A stretch of 64,000 nucleotides of DNA from Prevotella sp. oral taxon 376 (lineage in GTDB: Bacteria; Bacteroidota; Bacteroidia; Bacteroidales; Bacteroidaceae). The DNA is taken from contig NZ_PYXG01000001.1 of NCBI RefSeq assembly GCF_003043945.1, forward strand, positions 806,001 to 870,000, in the 5' to 3' direction. The notes below the pieces were generated by a model. That model searched no databases, was not told the DNA's origin, and saw only the letters and a program-made list of their open reading frames with translations. Each line of letters starts with the position of its first letter. Position 1 is the stretch's first letter. Both the position numbers and the translations under genes were made by a program. Below, piece after piece: positions 46,439 through 55,075 of the stretch.

Positions 46439-47407
46439 CTATCTTATTTTAAGTTTGACTTGTTTTCTTTTGTTGCTTGTATTGGGAGTTTTCTCCAACT
46501 TTTTCTGTTGCTCACGGACACGACTGACATGAAAATCGTTGAGATCCTTGAAGTCTTTGTAATGTATGTTCATGTCCTCAACATGGAAGCCTGCCTTTAT
46601 GAAATCTTGAACAGCCCTCCGCCCAGCATCGTCATTATCAAGGAAGGTACGAATGGAAGATATTCCCTGCGCATTCATATACCGAATTGCTTTGGCGGTA
46701 TTGCTCACGGAGTTTAGCACAAGGCAGGCACTTGTTACTTCTTCTTTCATTGAAAGAAAAGAAAGAAAATCCATAAATCCCTCGAACACACAAGTTGGCT
46801 GTATTTGGTTTATTATCTTGTCGGTGAATATAGGAGTAATGTCCTTCGGAGCTATCGTTCCCTTGAACGTGCCATTGTCCCGAAGTTCATGCCCTCCTGA
46901 TTGATTGGCAAAGCCGATGGATTGATAGCGCCTGCCCCTTACCTCATAGCTGATACATTTAAGGAAAGGCTTTGCCTTTTCCAAATCAATGCAGCGTACC
47001 TTTGTAAGATACTCCTGCAAATGTGGCGGTAGGGTGTCTGATATACTTATCAGTTTCCTTGTCTCGTTTGCAGCCATCGTTGGTTGGAGATTGTTTTGTG
47101 AGAAGTCTTTGTGAGAACTATATACTGTATTATCGGGAGCGTTCTGCCCCAAGTGGTGGATGGCTTCCGATAGCGTGCAGCCCTCCAAACGCATACAGAG
47201 GTCGATGATACTTCCGCCCCTGCATTCGGCATAGTCTATCCAAAGGTTCTTCTCTGTGTCCACTTTGAAACTCGGATGTGTTTCTGCACGCAGCGGTGAG
47301 CGGTACAACGCATAGACTGATGTTCTGCGTACAGGCTTGATGCCTTTACTTTCAAGATACTCCACGATGGGGTATTGCTTGATGCGTGATAAATCTTCTT
47401 CTTTCAT
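46439..47407 (-). CDS. CHC2/Toprim-type DNA primase of the mobile element
   Basis: 322 residues. The N-terminal ~95 residues resemble a primase zinc-finger-like domain (YPIVEYLESKGI; YRSPLRAETHPSFKVDTEKN; GGSIIDLCMRLEG), though only some of the zinc-binding Cys/His residues are apparent. The Toprim domain contains VFEGFMDFLSF and FLDNDDAGRRAV, the acidic metal-binding motifs. It probably primes replication of the excised circle. Iteron-like repeats lie directly upstream of its start. Confidence 0.9.
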   Translation of the reverse strand: MKEEDLSRIKQYPIVEYLESKGIKPVRRTSVYALYRSPLRAETHPSFKVDTEKNLWIDYAECRGGSIIDLCMRLEGCTLSEAIHHLGQNAPDNTVYSSHKDFSQNNLQPTMAANETRKLISISDTLPPHLQEYLTKVRCIDLEKAKPFLKCISYEVRGRRYQSIGFANQSGGHELRDNGTFKGTIAPKDITPIFTDKIINQIQPTCVFEGFMDFLSFLSMKEEVTSACLVLNSVSNTAKAIRYMNAQGISSIRTFLDNDDAGRRAVQDFIKAGFHVEDMNIHYKDFKDLNDFHVSRVREQQKKLEKTPNTSNKRKQVKLKIR

Positions 47408-47421
47408 TGTGATATGTTTTA

Positions 47422-47494
47422 ATTGAATGGATTGAATAATTTGTGTTTGAATGACAATGGTGTATTTGAATGATATTTGAATGGTAGGTGAATG
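47422..47494 (+). repeat. Iteron-like TTTGAATG repeats upstream of the primase gene
   Basis: Six same-strand 8-mers: ATTGAATG (47422), ATTGAATA (47431), TTTGAATG (47446, 47465, 47476) and GGTGAATG (47487). Spacing is irregular (9-19 bp). A possible replication initiator or autoregulatory site. Confidence 0.5.
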
Positions 47495-47643
47495 CTTATT
47501 GAAAGAAAATCTTTTTTCAGAAGTTTTTCCCCTCCAAACTTTTTCATCTTTCTTCTTACTACATACTATTTTGACATAAGTAGTTGATTTCCAATATTAT
47601 TTTTTAGTCCCAAGTTATACTACCAACCTACTACATGTGCCTA

Positions 47644-49077
47644 CTACATCTGATAGTTGCAACTGCCTAATAAAGGACAAGGCAATATCTTCTTTACCTT
47701 ATATACATAGATGGGACTGCCACCCTCTCGCCTCTTGCTCACTTTCTCAAAGCCTGCCCTTTTCAGGGCTTCGCCCATGTGCTTTAAGGACAAGGGATGA
47801 TGCGTGTAAAGTCCCAAGTAGGTGATTATCTCTGTGGTAGTCATATAGGTACAGTTGGGACTATCCTCCGTAGGTTTCTCAAAACAGCGCAACAGTAGTT
47901 CCATTTCTGCCGTCTGTACTTGGAAATCCTCACTCTCCCTGTATAGTTCCGTTATCTCTTCATCGTCAAACCAATAGCGGAAACCTATGCTCAGCAAGGC
48001 TTTCGCTTCCGCATAGACATTATCCATAGAAACAGCCTTTGCTCTCTCAATATCTATGGAAAGCACTTCAAAGGGCAGAAACCGTCTGCTGCCTGTGGGG
48101 TCGGTAAGGAAATCGTTACCATTTACCGATGCAACGAAACTCGCCAAGTGTGGGTGTTCCTCCACATACTTGTCGTAAGGCATACGGTACTTGACCATCG
48201 GACAGGTGATGAGGTTTTTCAGTTCGTTCTCGTCACGCTTGTTGAGGGCTTTGAGCTGGTCGTCAATGTTTACGATGAGGTTTTGCCCTATATAGGTAAG
48301 CGTGTCCTTCTCTTGCGGATATATCTTTCCCGTGTAGCTGTAACCATGCAGGGCAGGTGGGCAGAGCAAGTCAAGGAAAGTTGTCTTGAACTTGCCCTGC
48401 TCGCCTGTCAGTACAAGACAGGTATGGTTACGGCATTCACGGTCGTCCATGGCGTTGGCGACCACTGCCACGAGCCATTTGGTAAGGTATGGCAGCCACT
48501 TGTCAGAGTTGCGCACAACTACGCAACTTGCCAATTCGGGAATGGCTTTCAGTGAAAGGGAAGAAATATCACAATGGTTATTGTGTTCATTATTACCATT
48601 ACCACTACTGCCATGACTACAACTATCGCTATTGCCACTATAATTACCTCTGCTATTACCAATATCCACCAAGGGCAATCCATTGAAATACTCCTGTATG
48701 GGATTGACACGTGGAGAGAAGCTGCTCTCTATAATGGAATAGAGGTTGTCGGAAGATGTGATAATCCCCACATCGTTGTCAAGTTCCCTGCGGAGCGTGT
48801 TGCTTTCATAGCGACCCACTTTTGAGAAGTGAGCATCTTCCTTACTTCGGTATTCGGTTCGCCCCAACACCGTGTTGTACCTAAACTCATAATAAGAGGA
48901 GAGATAGGTTTCTATCTCACCATTTTTGGAGGAAGTCTTCCTTTGCTTGGGCGTATTATTTTCGTCCACTGAATTGCCTTTATCTGCATTCCTTTTCATT
49001 ATATGCTTGGTTTGGTTTCCGAGAGTGAAGTTATGAAGAGAACTGGAAAGTTCCAAGCATTCGGAGAGTGCTTGCAT
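47644..49077 (-). CDS. VirE-type P-loop ATPase (virulence-associated E family)
   Basis: 477 residues; the start may instead be Met27 (48999). The C-terminal ~270 residues are the VirE/D5-like helicase-ATPase domain. The Walker A motif is TGEQGKFKTTF, the acidic Walker B-like element is LIVNIDDQL, and SVNGNDFLTDPTGSRRFLPF is a family signature. A low-complexity Asn/Ser/Gly linker sits at ~135-165. It likely drives replication of the excised element together with the primase. TACTACAT occurs three times just beyond its 3' end (47557, 47629, 47642). Confidence 0.88.
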   Translation of the reverse strand: MQALSECLELSSSLHNFTLGNQTKHIMKRNADKGNSVDENNTPKQRKTSSKNGEIETYLSSYYEFRYNTVLGRTEYRSKEDAHFSKVGRYESNTLRRELDNDVGIITSSDNLYSIIESSFSPRVNPIQEYFNGLPLVDIGNSRGNYSGNSDSCSHGSSGNGNNEHNNHCDISSLSLKAIPELASCVVVRNSDKWLPYLTKWLVAVVANAMDDRECRNHTCLVLTGEQGKFKTTFLDLLCPPALHGYSYTGKIYPQEKDTLTYIGQNLIVNIDDQLKALNKRDENELKNLITCPMVKYRMPYDKYVEEHPHLASFVASVNGNDFLTDPTGSRRFLPFEVLSIDIERAKAVSMDNVYAEAKALLSIGFRYWFDDEEITELYRESEDFQVQTAEMELLLRCFEKPTEDSPNCTYMTTTEIITYLGLYTHHPLSLKHMGEALKRAGFEKVSKRREGGSPIYVYKVKKILPCPLLGSCNYQM

Positions 49078-49351
49078 AATGTTGCGTTCATTCGCAATAA
49101 AGTTCGCACGGATTTTTGAAGAGACAGGAAAAGAAATAACTGATTTAAGCCCGAATTAAATCAAAACAGGGGATAAAATAGCAAGGAAAGATAGAGGTAG
49201 AAGTGTACCCTTTTGCACACGTTTGCGGTATTCTGCACCGATATTGCAAACAATAAGAATCAGCACAGAAATAGGGTAGCTTTTGTCCACACCAAGAGTG
49301 CTACAAGGTGCCACTTAAAAGAAGTATGATAGAATAGGACATGCACCGCCC

Positions 49352-49359
49352 TATCTTTG
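49352..49359 (+). promoter_or_regulatory. Second possible -7 box upstream of the HTH genes
   Basis: TATCTTTG on the plus strand within the divergent control region. No matching -33 element at the usual spacing. Confidence 0.3.
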
Positions 49360-49451
49360 CGCCAAACAGACGGCGAAAGAAGAAAACAGGGAAAGAATGC
49401 GCAAACGGCTGCCGATAAAATGCGTTAGTTTTTCCTTGAAGTTCCCGATAT

Positions 49452-49471
49452 TTCCCTGCTGTTCCCTGCTG
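49452..49471 (+). repeat. Tandem TTCCCTGCTG duplication
   Basis: Two perfect head-to-tail copies (49452-49461 and 49462-49471) ending two bases before the -33 TTTG of the HTH promoter. A plausible operator for an element-encoded regulator. Confidence 0.5.
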
Positions 49472-49472
49472 C

Positions 49473-49503
49473 TTTGAAGTGTGACAAACTCATCATACCT
49501 TTG
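49473..49503 (+). promoter_or_regulatory. Promoter of the excisionase-like genes
   Basis: TTTG (49473-49476), 19 bp, TACCTTTG (49496-49503): full consensus. Predicted leader about 80 nt before the ATG at 49593. Confidence 0.75.
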
Positions 49504-49592
49504 CAGGCATAAACGTGCAGTGAAACGTAGAACAGACAAAGGTGTTGTCAATACCAATAAGACAGAATTACAAACAAAATAACAATAAAACT

Positions 49593-49895
49593 ATGGGATA
49601 TTTTATCATTACGGATTCAAATTGGGCAAGGTTGAGAAACGAGATACTCAGTCTTGCCGAGACCTGCCACAAGGCATTCGGAGAACAGAGCAGACACACC
49701 GATTGGCTGCACAACGGCGATGTATGCAGGTTGCTTAATATCAGCAAGCGTACATTGCAGCACTATCGGGATACAGGTGTGCTGCCGTTTACGCAAATAG
49801 GGCATAAGTGCTATTACAGGCGTGAGGACGTGGACCGATTATTGGAAACCAAATCCGTGAAATCAAACACAAACAAATCCAAGAACAACAAATAA
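49593..49895 (+). CDS. HTH excisionase-like protein 1
   Basis: 100 residues from MGYFIITDSN at 49593; the longer start at 49542 lies in the leader and gives an unlikely polar extension. The C-terminal half is a MerR/Xis-type winged helix: DVCRLLNISKRTLQHYRDTG, then VLPFTQIGHKCYYRREDVDRLL. In related elements such small proteins assist excision or regulate it. Twelve bases separate it from a second gene of the same kind. Confidence 0.85.
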   Translation: MGYFIITDSNWARLRNEILSLAETCHKAFGEQSRHTDWLHNGDVCRLLNISKRTLQHYRDTGVLPFTQIGHKCYYRREDVDRLLETKSVKSNTNKSKNNK

Positions 49896-49907
49896 GACAA
49901 GAGAACT

Positions 49908-50198
49908 ATGGAACAGGTAAGAGATTTGAACATGGAGGCTGACGATATGCAGGTGGTGCTGTCCGCTATCAGCAGTGTAAGTAGAAGGATAAAGGAAGTA
50001 GCACAGACCCACAAACCGCTGTTTGGCGGTGAGCATTTCCTGACAGGCAAGGAAGTATGCGAACGGCTGTATATCAGCCCTCGTACCTTGCAGGACTATC
50101 GGGACAGGAAAGTTATCCCCTACACGCAATTCGCAGGGAAAATACTATACAAGGCTTCGGATTTGGAGAAGTTATTAGAAGAAAATTCCATTGCGTAG
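49908..50198 (+). CDS. HTH excisionase-like protein 2
   Basis: 96 residues. The winged-helix motif TGKEVCERLYISPRTLQDYR followed by VIPYTQFAGKILYKASDLEKLL parallels the preceding gene, indicating paralogues. The pair is a frequent module of Bacteroidota mobilizable elements and probably sets directionality of recombination. A terminator follows at 50266, so cargo genes have their own promoter. Confidence 0.85.
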   Translation: MEQVRDLNMEADDMQVVLSAISSVSRRIKEVAQTHKPLFGGEHFLTGKEVCERLYISPRTLQDYRDRKVIPYTQFAGKILYKASDLEKLLEENSIA

Positions 50199-50265
50199 AT
50201 GTTATGAAATATTTAAGGGAAAGATACAGCCTTAATTATAGAAATATTTTGTAACATAATGTTTG

Positions 50266-50303
50266 GGTCAGGAGGTATTTCTCCTTGACCTTTTCTTTTT
50301 TTT
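50266..50303 (+). terminator. Intrinsic terminator after the HTH genes
   Basis: Stem GGTCAGGAG (50266-50274) with CTCCTTGACC (50281-50290), one bulge, 6-nt loop, followed by a T-rich tract. Separates the excision module from the cargo. Confidence 0.85.
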
Positions 50304-50411
50304 ATAGGAATGAAACACAGTGCCATCAAACGCATTAACAAACTTCTTTCTTCGTAATTCTGTTTATATGTACCTAAAACGCAGTATTTTTCTCAGAAAT
50401 CATACTAAAAA

Positions 50412-50443
50412 CTTGAAAATGTCACACAAATTCCCTAAATTTA
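50412..50443 (+). promoter_or_regulatory. Probable cargo promoter
   Basis: CTTG (50412-50415), 20 bp, TAAATTTA (50436-50443), one base off TAnnTTTG. About 35 nt of leader before the ATG at 50484. Confidence 0.45.
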
Positions 50444-50483
50444 CACCGTCTAATTTAGTATAAACCCTTTTAATAAAGAACTT

Positions 50484-52883
50484 ATGAAAAAAGGTATTAC
50501 TACATTGTTAATTTTATTTGCAACAACAGTTGCTGCTTTCTCACAAAGTGTGGAGAGCATTAGTTATTACGAGAAGAATCCAAGCTTAGGTGGCGATGTG
50601 AAGATTCTCAAGTGTACAAAATCAATTACAGAGGCTCAGACTTTCACCACCTTTGAAGTCGAAGCTCCAGTTTCGGGGCTTCATTATGCCAACTTCTGGG
50701 TGTTAGGGACGAAGAAAGCAGATGGCACACTATCTGTTTACAAAGTAATGGTAAACAACGAGTTGCAAGATGATGTCTTAGCCCCTGTGTCAAACGACTG
50801 GCAGGCGATAGGCTTGAAGAAGTCTTCAAAGGTGTTCCTGAGAAAAGGCAAGAACACCATCTCTATTGTTGGGACTGCTCCTGACGTTCCAGAGGTTGAA
50901 TTTGTCAGACTTTCTAAGGATTTGGGAAATTCTACCATTTCGTCTCAAAATTACAATGACTATAAGGTAGAACTTAAGACCTTATCTCATGAGAATGCAC
51001 TCAGTAATGCAGAACCGTCTTTGAATTTCTGTGGCAGAGACACATTGGCTATACCTTTGTTTGCAAAAGCAAGAAGTGTTTCCTACGACTCTCCTTTGTA
51101 TGATTTTGAATACATTAGAAATTGCAAAATAAAGTACTCTTTTTTCAAGACAGTTTCTTTCCAGAGAGGACAGCAAATATTTATAGCGACAAACGGAATT
51201 GACAACTATGACCATGTTCTTGAGTTGTTCAGTGCAAACAATCCTGAGCGATACACATGGAATGCACATTCCAACAATCAATGCCTTGCTTCCTTGAATG
51301 TCAACATTCCTGAGACGGGACTTTACTACGTCAGAGTACGTTCATGGCTCAATGCCACAAGCGGACTTGCTAATGTCAATATCAACGGAGAAAATTATTA
51401 CAGCAATGTCCCTTTGTTTAGTTTGGGAATAGTATGTAATCAAGGAACAGATCAAGTATATAACACTTTTGTATGCTCCAAGGGAGGTGATCCGATGGTT
51501 TGGATAGAATCTTACGGAAATCCATCTGGAATTATCGCTTACAATGATGATTATCAAGGGAATGGAGACTTTGATTGGGGAAGATGGGCGCGAATTAACA
51601 AAAAGTACTCAGTAGCAGGCAATGCCGTTTTGTTGTCGCAGTACAGCTCTTATCAGCCAGAAGTTCTTTGCAATGTTTACATAAAATGTAAAAAAAGCAG
51701 CGTAAATAACGTTACATATGCTGGCTCTTTTCCTTACTTGAAGGAAGACGATGCGATTATGTCCGCTCCCGAGTCTCGAACCTATAACTGTATAAGCTGG
51801 TCTGGAGGAATAACATCCTATTGGGAATGGCCTCCTTCGACGCATTCTAACTTCTACGACCCTGACCCGTTGAGGGCTTTTGACAAATTCTATGCGTCAA
51901 GAGGACTTACAAGGGTTGGTGCAAATGCTGAAAACGGGACAGTTGCTTTATGGGCTATCGTGCGGAATGGAAAAAGAGAATATACACATGCTTCTGTTCG
52001 GGATGGGGCTGATGGCAATTTGCATGGATATGACTGGGAAAGTAAGCCTGGTGCTTTGGCACGAACTTTCCATCCTAGAAACGGAGTGAGAGGTAATTCC
52101 TATGGGGAAATCGTAGAATATTACCGTAAAGACACTTCGTTGGGAACAAAACCACAGTTAAGTGCCGATGCAAAAGTAGCACAGGTTTCGTTTACCGATT
52201 TGGAGCAAGGTCTCATTGAAAGCAGAATTGCCTTGCTGCCTGCTGGAACAGAAAGCAAGTTCAAGAGTTTAGTTGCACTTTGGGATAAGGATATAAACCA
52301 ATCTCCTTATAGCAGTTTTGAACAATTAGGAGAATATGACAGTTATCGTCAGCTTAAATCTTATTGCGCATCTGTTCCGTCCAGTCAATTCTTGGTATAT
52401 AAGGAACTGGGAGAAGGCAACATCTTTATGACTAAACTGTTGGAAGATTTGGTACCACAAATTCCAACAATCAAAAAAGAGACAAAATTTGGGGCTAAGC
52501 CTGTGCTGACCGCTCCTGTGGTCATTACGGAAAGCGAGCTGGTTTCTCCTTATGCAAACACGATGCTATATGTGAAAGGATTGCTCAGCGGTATGGATTT
52601 AACTCCTGTGGTTCAAGAGGATTCAGCCAATCCTACAAAAAATGGCAGCAGCTTTGGTGTAGAAGTCTCAGGGAACACTCTTAGCATAAGCTACACCCTT
52701 GAGAATGATTGTCAATTCTCGATGACTATAACAGATGTTTATGGGCATGTTGTTACCTCTTATAAACAGAATAAGTACAAGGGTTCTTATTCATACAAGG
52801 CGACATTGCCTCATAGCGGTACATACGTTATAAGTTATAGTGAAAATAACAAGACAAAACAGCAAAAGATAATCGTTGAATAA
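50484..52883 (+). CDS. T9SS-exported putative Cys/His hydrolase
   Basis: 799 residues. Signal peptide 1-20. Residues ~25-150 resemble a carbohydrate-binding-like beta sandwich (SGLHYANFWVLGTKK; KGKNTISIVG). A middle region of unknown fold follows. At ~430-545 there is a papain/NlpC-like pattern: NCISW with Cys436, THAS with His502, then LHGYDWESKPG and FHPRNG. The last ~75 residues (ITDVYGHVVTSYKQNK...GTYVISYSENNKTKQQKIIVE, in part) form a T9SS type-A sorting domain. It is thus probably surface-exposed or secreted. Catalytic assignment is inference from motif spacing; I do not recognise the exact family. Confidence 0.65.
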   Translation: MKKGITTLLILFATTVAAFSQSVESISYYEKNPSLGGDVKILKCTKSITEAQTFTTFEVEAPVSGLHYANFWVLGTKKADGTLSVYKVMVNNELQDDVLAPVSNDWQAIGLKKSSKVFLRKGKNTISIVGTAPDVPEVEFVRLSKDLGNSTISSQNYNDYKVELKTLSHENALSNAEPSLNFCGRDTLAIPLFAKARSVSYDSPLYDFEYIRNCKIKYSFFKTVSFQRGQQIFIATNGIDNYDHVLELFSANNPERYTWNAHSNNQCLASLNVNIPETGLYYVRVRSWLNATSGLANVNINGENYYSNVPLFSLGIVCNQGTDQVYNTFVCSKGGDPMVWIESYGNPSGIIAYNDDYQGNGDFDWGRWARINKKYSVAGNAVLLSQYSSYQPEVLCNVYIKCKKSSVNNVTYAGSFPYLKEDDAIMSAPESRTYNCISWSGGITSYWEWPPSTHSNFYDPDPLRAFDKFYASRGLTRVGANAENGTVALWAIVRNGKREYTHASVRDGADGNLHGYDWESKPGALARTFHPRNGVRGNSYGEIVEYYRKDTSLGTKPQLSADAKVAQVSFTDLEQGLIESRIALLPAGTESKFKSLVALWDKDINQSPYSSFEQLGEYDSYRQLKSYCASVPSSQFLVYKELGEGNIFMTKLLEDLVPQIPTIKKETKFGAKPVLTAPVVITESELVSPYANTMLYVKGLLSGMDLTPVVQEDSANPTKNGSSFGVEVSGNTLSISYTLENDCQFSMTITDVYGHVVTSYKQNKYKGSYSYKATLPHSGTYVISYSENNKTKQQKIIVE

Positions 52884-52889
52884 TTCTTT

Positions 52890-52925
52890 TTCTCCGCATA
52901 CCAAGTTAACTTGGTATGCGGAGAA
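52890..52925. promoter_or_regulatory. Perfect 36-bp palindrome between the hydrolase and radical SAM genes
   Basis: Two perfect 18-bp arms with no loop (left arm contains CTCCGCATACCAAGTT). It lies 6 bp after the hydrolase stop and 17 bp before the radical SAM ATG. It lacks a 3' T-tract on either strand, so it may be a factor-dependent terminator/attenuator, an mRNA stabiliser or an operator. Confidence 0.75.
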
Positions 52926-52942
52926 TACTATAAACATAATCA

Positions 52943-54004
52943 ATGTATAACGTTTTAGACTATCTCGTAACTGGAGGTGCATTTGTAAAAAACATAACAG
53001 TACCTACAGATAAGACTTTATCATCCTTGATGATTTATTCCACATCACTTTGTCAGTCACGGTGTAAACATTGCTCTATTTGGAAAAAGCCAATAGAGCA
53101 TTTGTCATTATCGGACATCATTCGGATAATGTCGAGCAAGTGCGTAACAAAACGGACAACCGTCGGTCTGGAGGGGGGGGAATTTATTTTACATCCTGAA
53201 GCTGATGCAATACTGAACTGGTTTCACAACAACCATACAAACTACACCCTGCTATCAAATTGCCTTGCACCCTCTAAAGTTATCGAAGCTGTAAAGAAAT
53301 ACAAGCCCAAACATCTGTATGTTTCCTTAGATGGGAACAAGGAAACATATAAAACTCTAAGAGGGCGTGACGGATATGACAAGGTCATTCAGGTGGTGGA
53401 AAGCTGTAAGGACTTTGTTCCCATATCGTTCATGTTCTGCCTTACTCCATGGAACACGTTTGAGGACATGGACTATGTTATTCAGCTTGCCAAACACTAT
53501 AACATTGATGTCAGAATAGGCATTTACAATACGATGGATTTCTTTGATACCACCGAGGACCTAATGGAGGTCGGAAATGACTACATAAAAAAGATTCCGC
53601 AATCTATCCATAAAACACAGGAAAATTTTGACTTTGTGGCTCTGTACGATGAATGGAAAAAAGGAAATCTGCGCCTAAGATGCCACAGTATATACAATGA
53701 ACTGGTAATCCATTCCAATGGGAATGTTCCCCTGTGCCAAAATCTGGATGTGATTCTCGGCAATGTTCACAACAATACTCTTGACGAAATCTTCAATTCA
53801 CAAAGGACTGCTAAGATTCAATGTGAGTATTCCCATGACTGCAACAAATGCTGGATTAACTACCATCGTAAATTTGACATAATACTTCTCCGTGCAGCCG
53901 AGAGGTTTTTCCCTAAAAAACTTATCGAAGCGTTTTACGGGAAATATCAGTGGACTGCTGATGAAAAATGCACGTACCGCAAATATTTCAAAGGATTAAT
54001 ATAG
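52943..54004 (+). CDS. Radical SAM/SPASM-domain enzyme
   Basis: 353 residues. The [4Fe-4S] motif CxxxCxxC is Cys37, Cys41 and Cys44, and a GGE motif (EGGEFILHP) follows near 77-79. The C-terminal SPASM-like domain offers auxiliary-cluster ligands Cys247, Cys265, Cys294, Cys300 and Cys303, in the order expected (NGNVPLC...LGNV...C...CNKCW). Such enzymes modify peptides, proteins or small molecules through a 5'-deoxyadenosyl radical. No short precursor peptide is evident beside it. It heads a tight unit with the oxidoreductase five bases downstream. Confidence 0.92.
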   Translation: MYNVLDYLVTGGAFVKNITVPTDKTLSSLMIYSTSLCQSRCKHCSIWKKPIEHLSLSDIIRIMSSKCVTKRTTVGLEGGEFILHPEADAILNWFHNNHTNYTLLSNCLAPSKVIEAVKKYKPKHLYVSLDGNKETYKTLRGRDGYDKVIQVVESCKDFVPISFMFCLTPWNTFEDMDYVIQLAKHYNIDVRIGIYNTMDFFDTTEDLMEVGNDYIKKIPQSIHKTQENFDFVALYDEWKKGNLRLRCHSIYNELVIHSNGNVPLCQNLDVILGNVHNNTLDEIFNSQRTAKIQCEYSHDCNKCWINYHRKFDIILLRAAERFFPKKLIEAFYGKYQWTADEKCTYRKYFKGLI

Positions 54005-54009
54005 CCTAA

Positions 54010-55071
54010 ATGACAGACATTCAGAAAATCATCAGACTTTACAAGCGCAGAAGGGATAATAAATATCTCTCCGACTGTTATGAGAAGAACTATGCTATAA
54101 TTGGTTTTGGAAACCACACCATCCACAACCTTTTCCCCGTCATCCAATTTCTACAAGTCAACGTGAAGTATGTGTGCTGTTCTTCCACGAAAAAGGCAGA
54201 ACTGATAGGGAAAAAATTCAAGGGCATAATAGGGACAACATCTATAAAGGATATTCTCAATGACGAGACAGTCGCAGGAGTGTTTGTGTCAGCCACACCT
54301 GCGTCACATTTTGAAATTGCATCAGAAGTTATAAAATCGGGGAAATCTCTTTTTATAGAAAAACCTCCCTGTATGTGTTTAAAGGAACTAAACAGCCTTA
54401 TTGACAAGCAAAGGTTATTTGGATTTAATACCACAGTTGTCGGAATGCAAAAAAGACATTCTCCGCTTGTTTCCAGATTGAGAAAGGAAATAAAAGGCAG
54501 GGAATTAAATAGTTACAGCCTACGTTACCAAACGGGATTGTACCCCGAAGGCAATGAGATATACGATTTGTTTATACACCCTATCGACTTGGTCGTTTTT
54601 CTTTTTGGAGGGGCTAAGATACTGGCGATGCATAAAGTCAAAAGTACAAAAAAAGGTGGTGTGACCTACCTGCTGATGCTGGAACATGACAATATTATTG
54701 GTACTTTGGAATTATCCACACTTTATTCTTGGAAAGATGCTAGTGAAAATGTCAGAGTGAACACGCAGGACGGAACGTATGAAATAGACCAGATGGAGCG
54801 ACTGTCATTTGTGCCATCAGTATGTACCATAGGTGGAGTACCAATCGAAAAAGTGCTCCCCACCAAATTATCCAACGAGTGTCTTTTATCAAGAAACAAC
54901 TTCAATCCCATTTTGGCAAACAATCAGATTTACACACAGGGATATTTTAACGAGATAAAGATGTTCGTGGAAATGACGGAAATGAAAAATGGTACAGCAG
55001 AAGAATATACGGATTTCATGACGCTGCGTTCCACATACGCTATATTAGAAGAATTAAACAATATAAGATAA
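54010..55071 (+). CDS. Gfo/Idh/MocA-family NAD(P)-dependent oxidoreductase
   Basis: 353 residues. After a ~25-residue N-terminal leader the Rossmann start [13 protein letters not shown] has a GxG dinucleotide motif (Gly32, Gly34). The family EKPP motif is at Glu117-Pro120, where the lysine contributes to catalysis. A C-terminal alpha/beta domain follows, with [16 protein letters not shown] as the likely catalytic-helix segment. Members oxidise or reduce sugars, cyclitols, amino acids or biosynthetic intermediates. Four bases separate it from metK. Substrate unknown; it probably acts in the same pathway as the radical SAM enzyme. Confidence 0.9.
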   Translation: MTDIQKIIRLYKRRRDNKYLSDCYEKNYAIIGFGNHTIHNLFPVIQFLQVNVKYVCCSSTKKAELIGKKFKGIIGTTSIKDILNDETVAGVFVSATPASHFEIASEVIKSGKSLFIEKPPCMCLKELNSLIDKQRLFGFNTTVVGMQKRHSPLVSRLRKEIKGRELNSYSLRYQTGLYPEGNEIYDLFIHPIDLVVFLFGGAKILAMHKVKSTKKGGVTYLLMLEHDNIIGTLELSTLYSWKDASENVRVNTQDGTYEIDQMERLSFVPSVCTIGGVPIEKVLPTKLSNECLLSRNNFNPILANNQIYTQGYFNEIKMFVEMTEMKNGTAEEYTDFMTLRSTYAILEELNNIR

Positions 55072-55075
55072 AAAG

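Larger units (their letters stand above)
49078..49592. other. 515-bp divergent control region of the mobile element
   Basis: Separates the leftward replication genes from the rightward HTH genes. Contains TATCTTTG at 49352, a complete promoter at 49473-49503 and a 10-bp tandem duplication at 49452-49471. No gene seen. Confidence 0.6.

Noticed and set aside
50199-50483. Short precursor peptide for the radical SAM enzyme
   Set aside because: Only 15-16-codon open frames are present (50204 and 50310), with no leader/core pattern, and the second lies beyond the terminator without a promoter.
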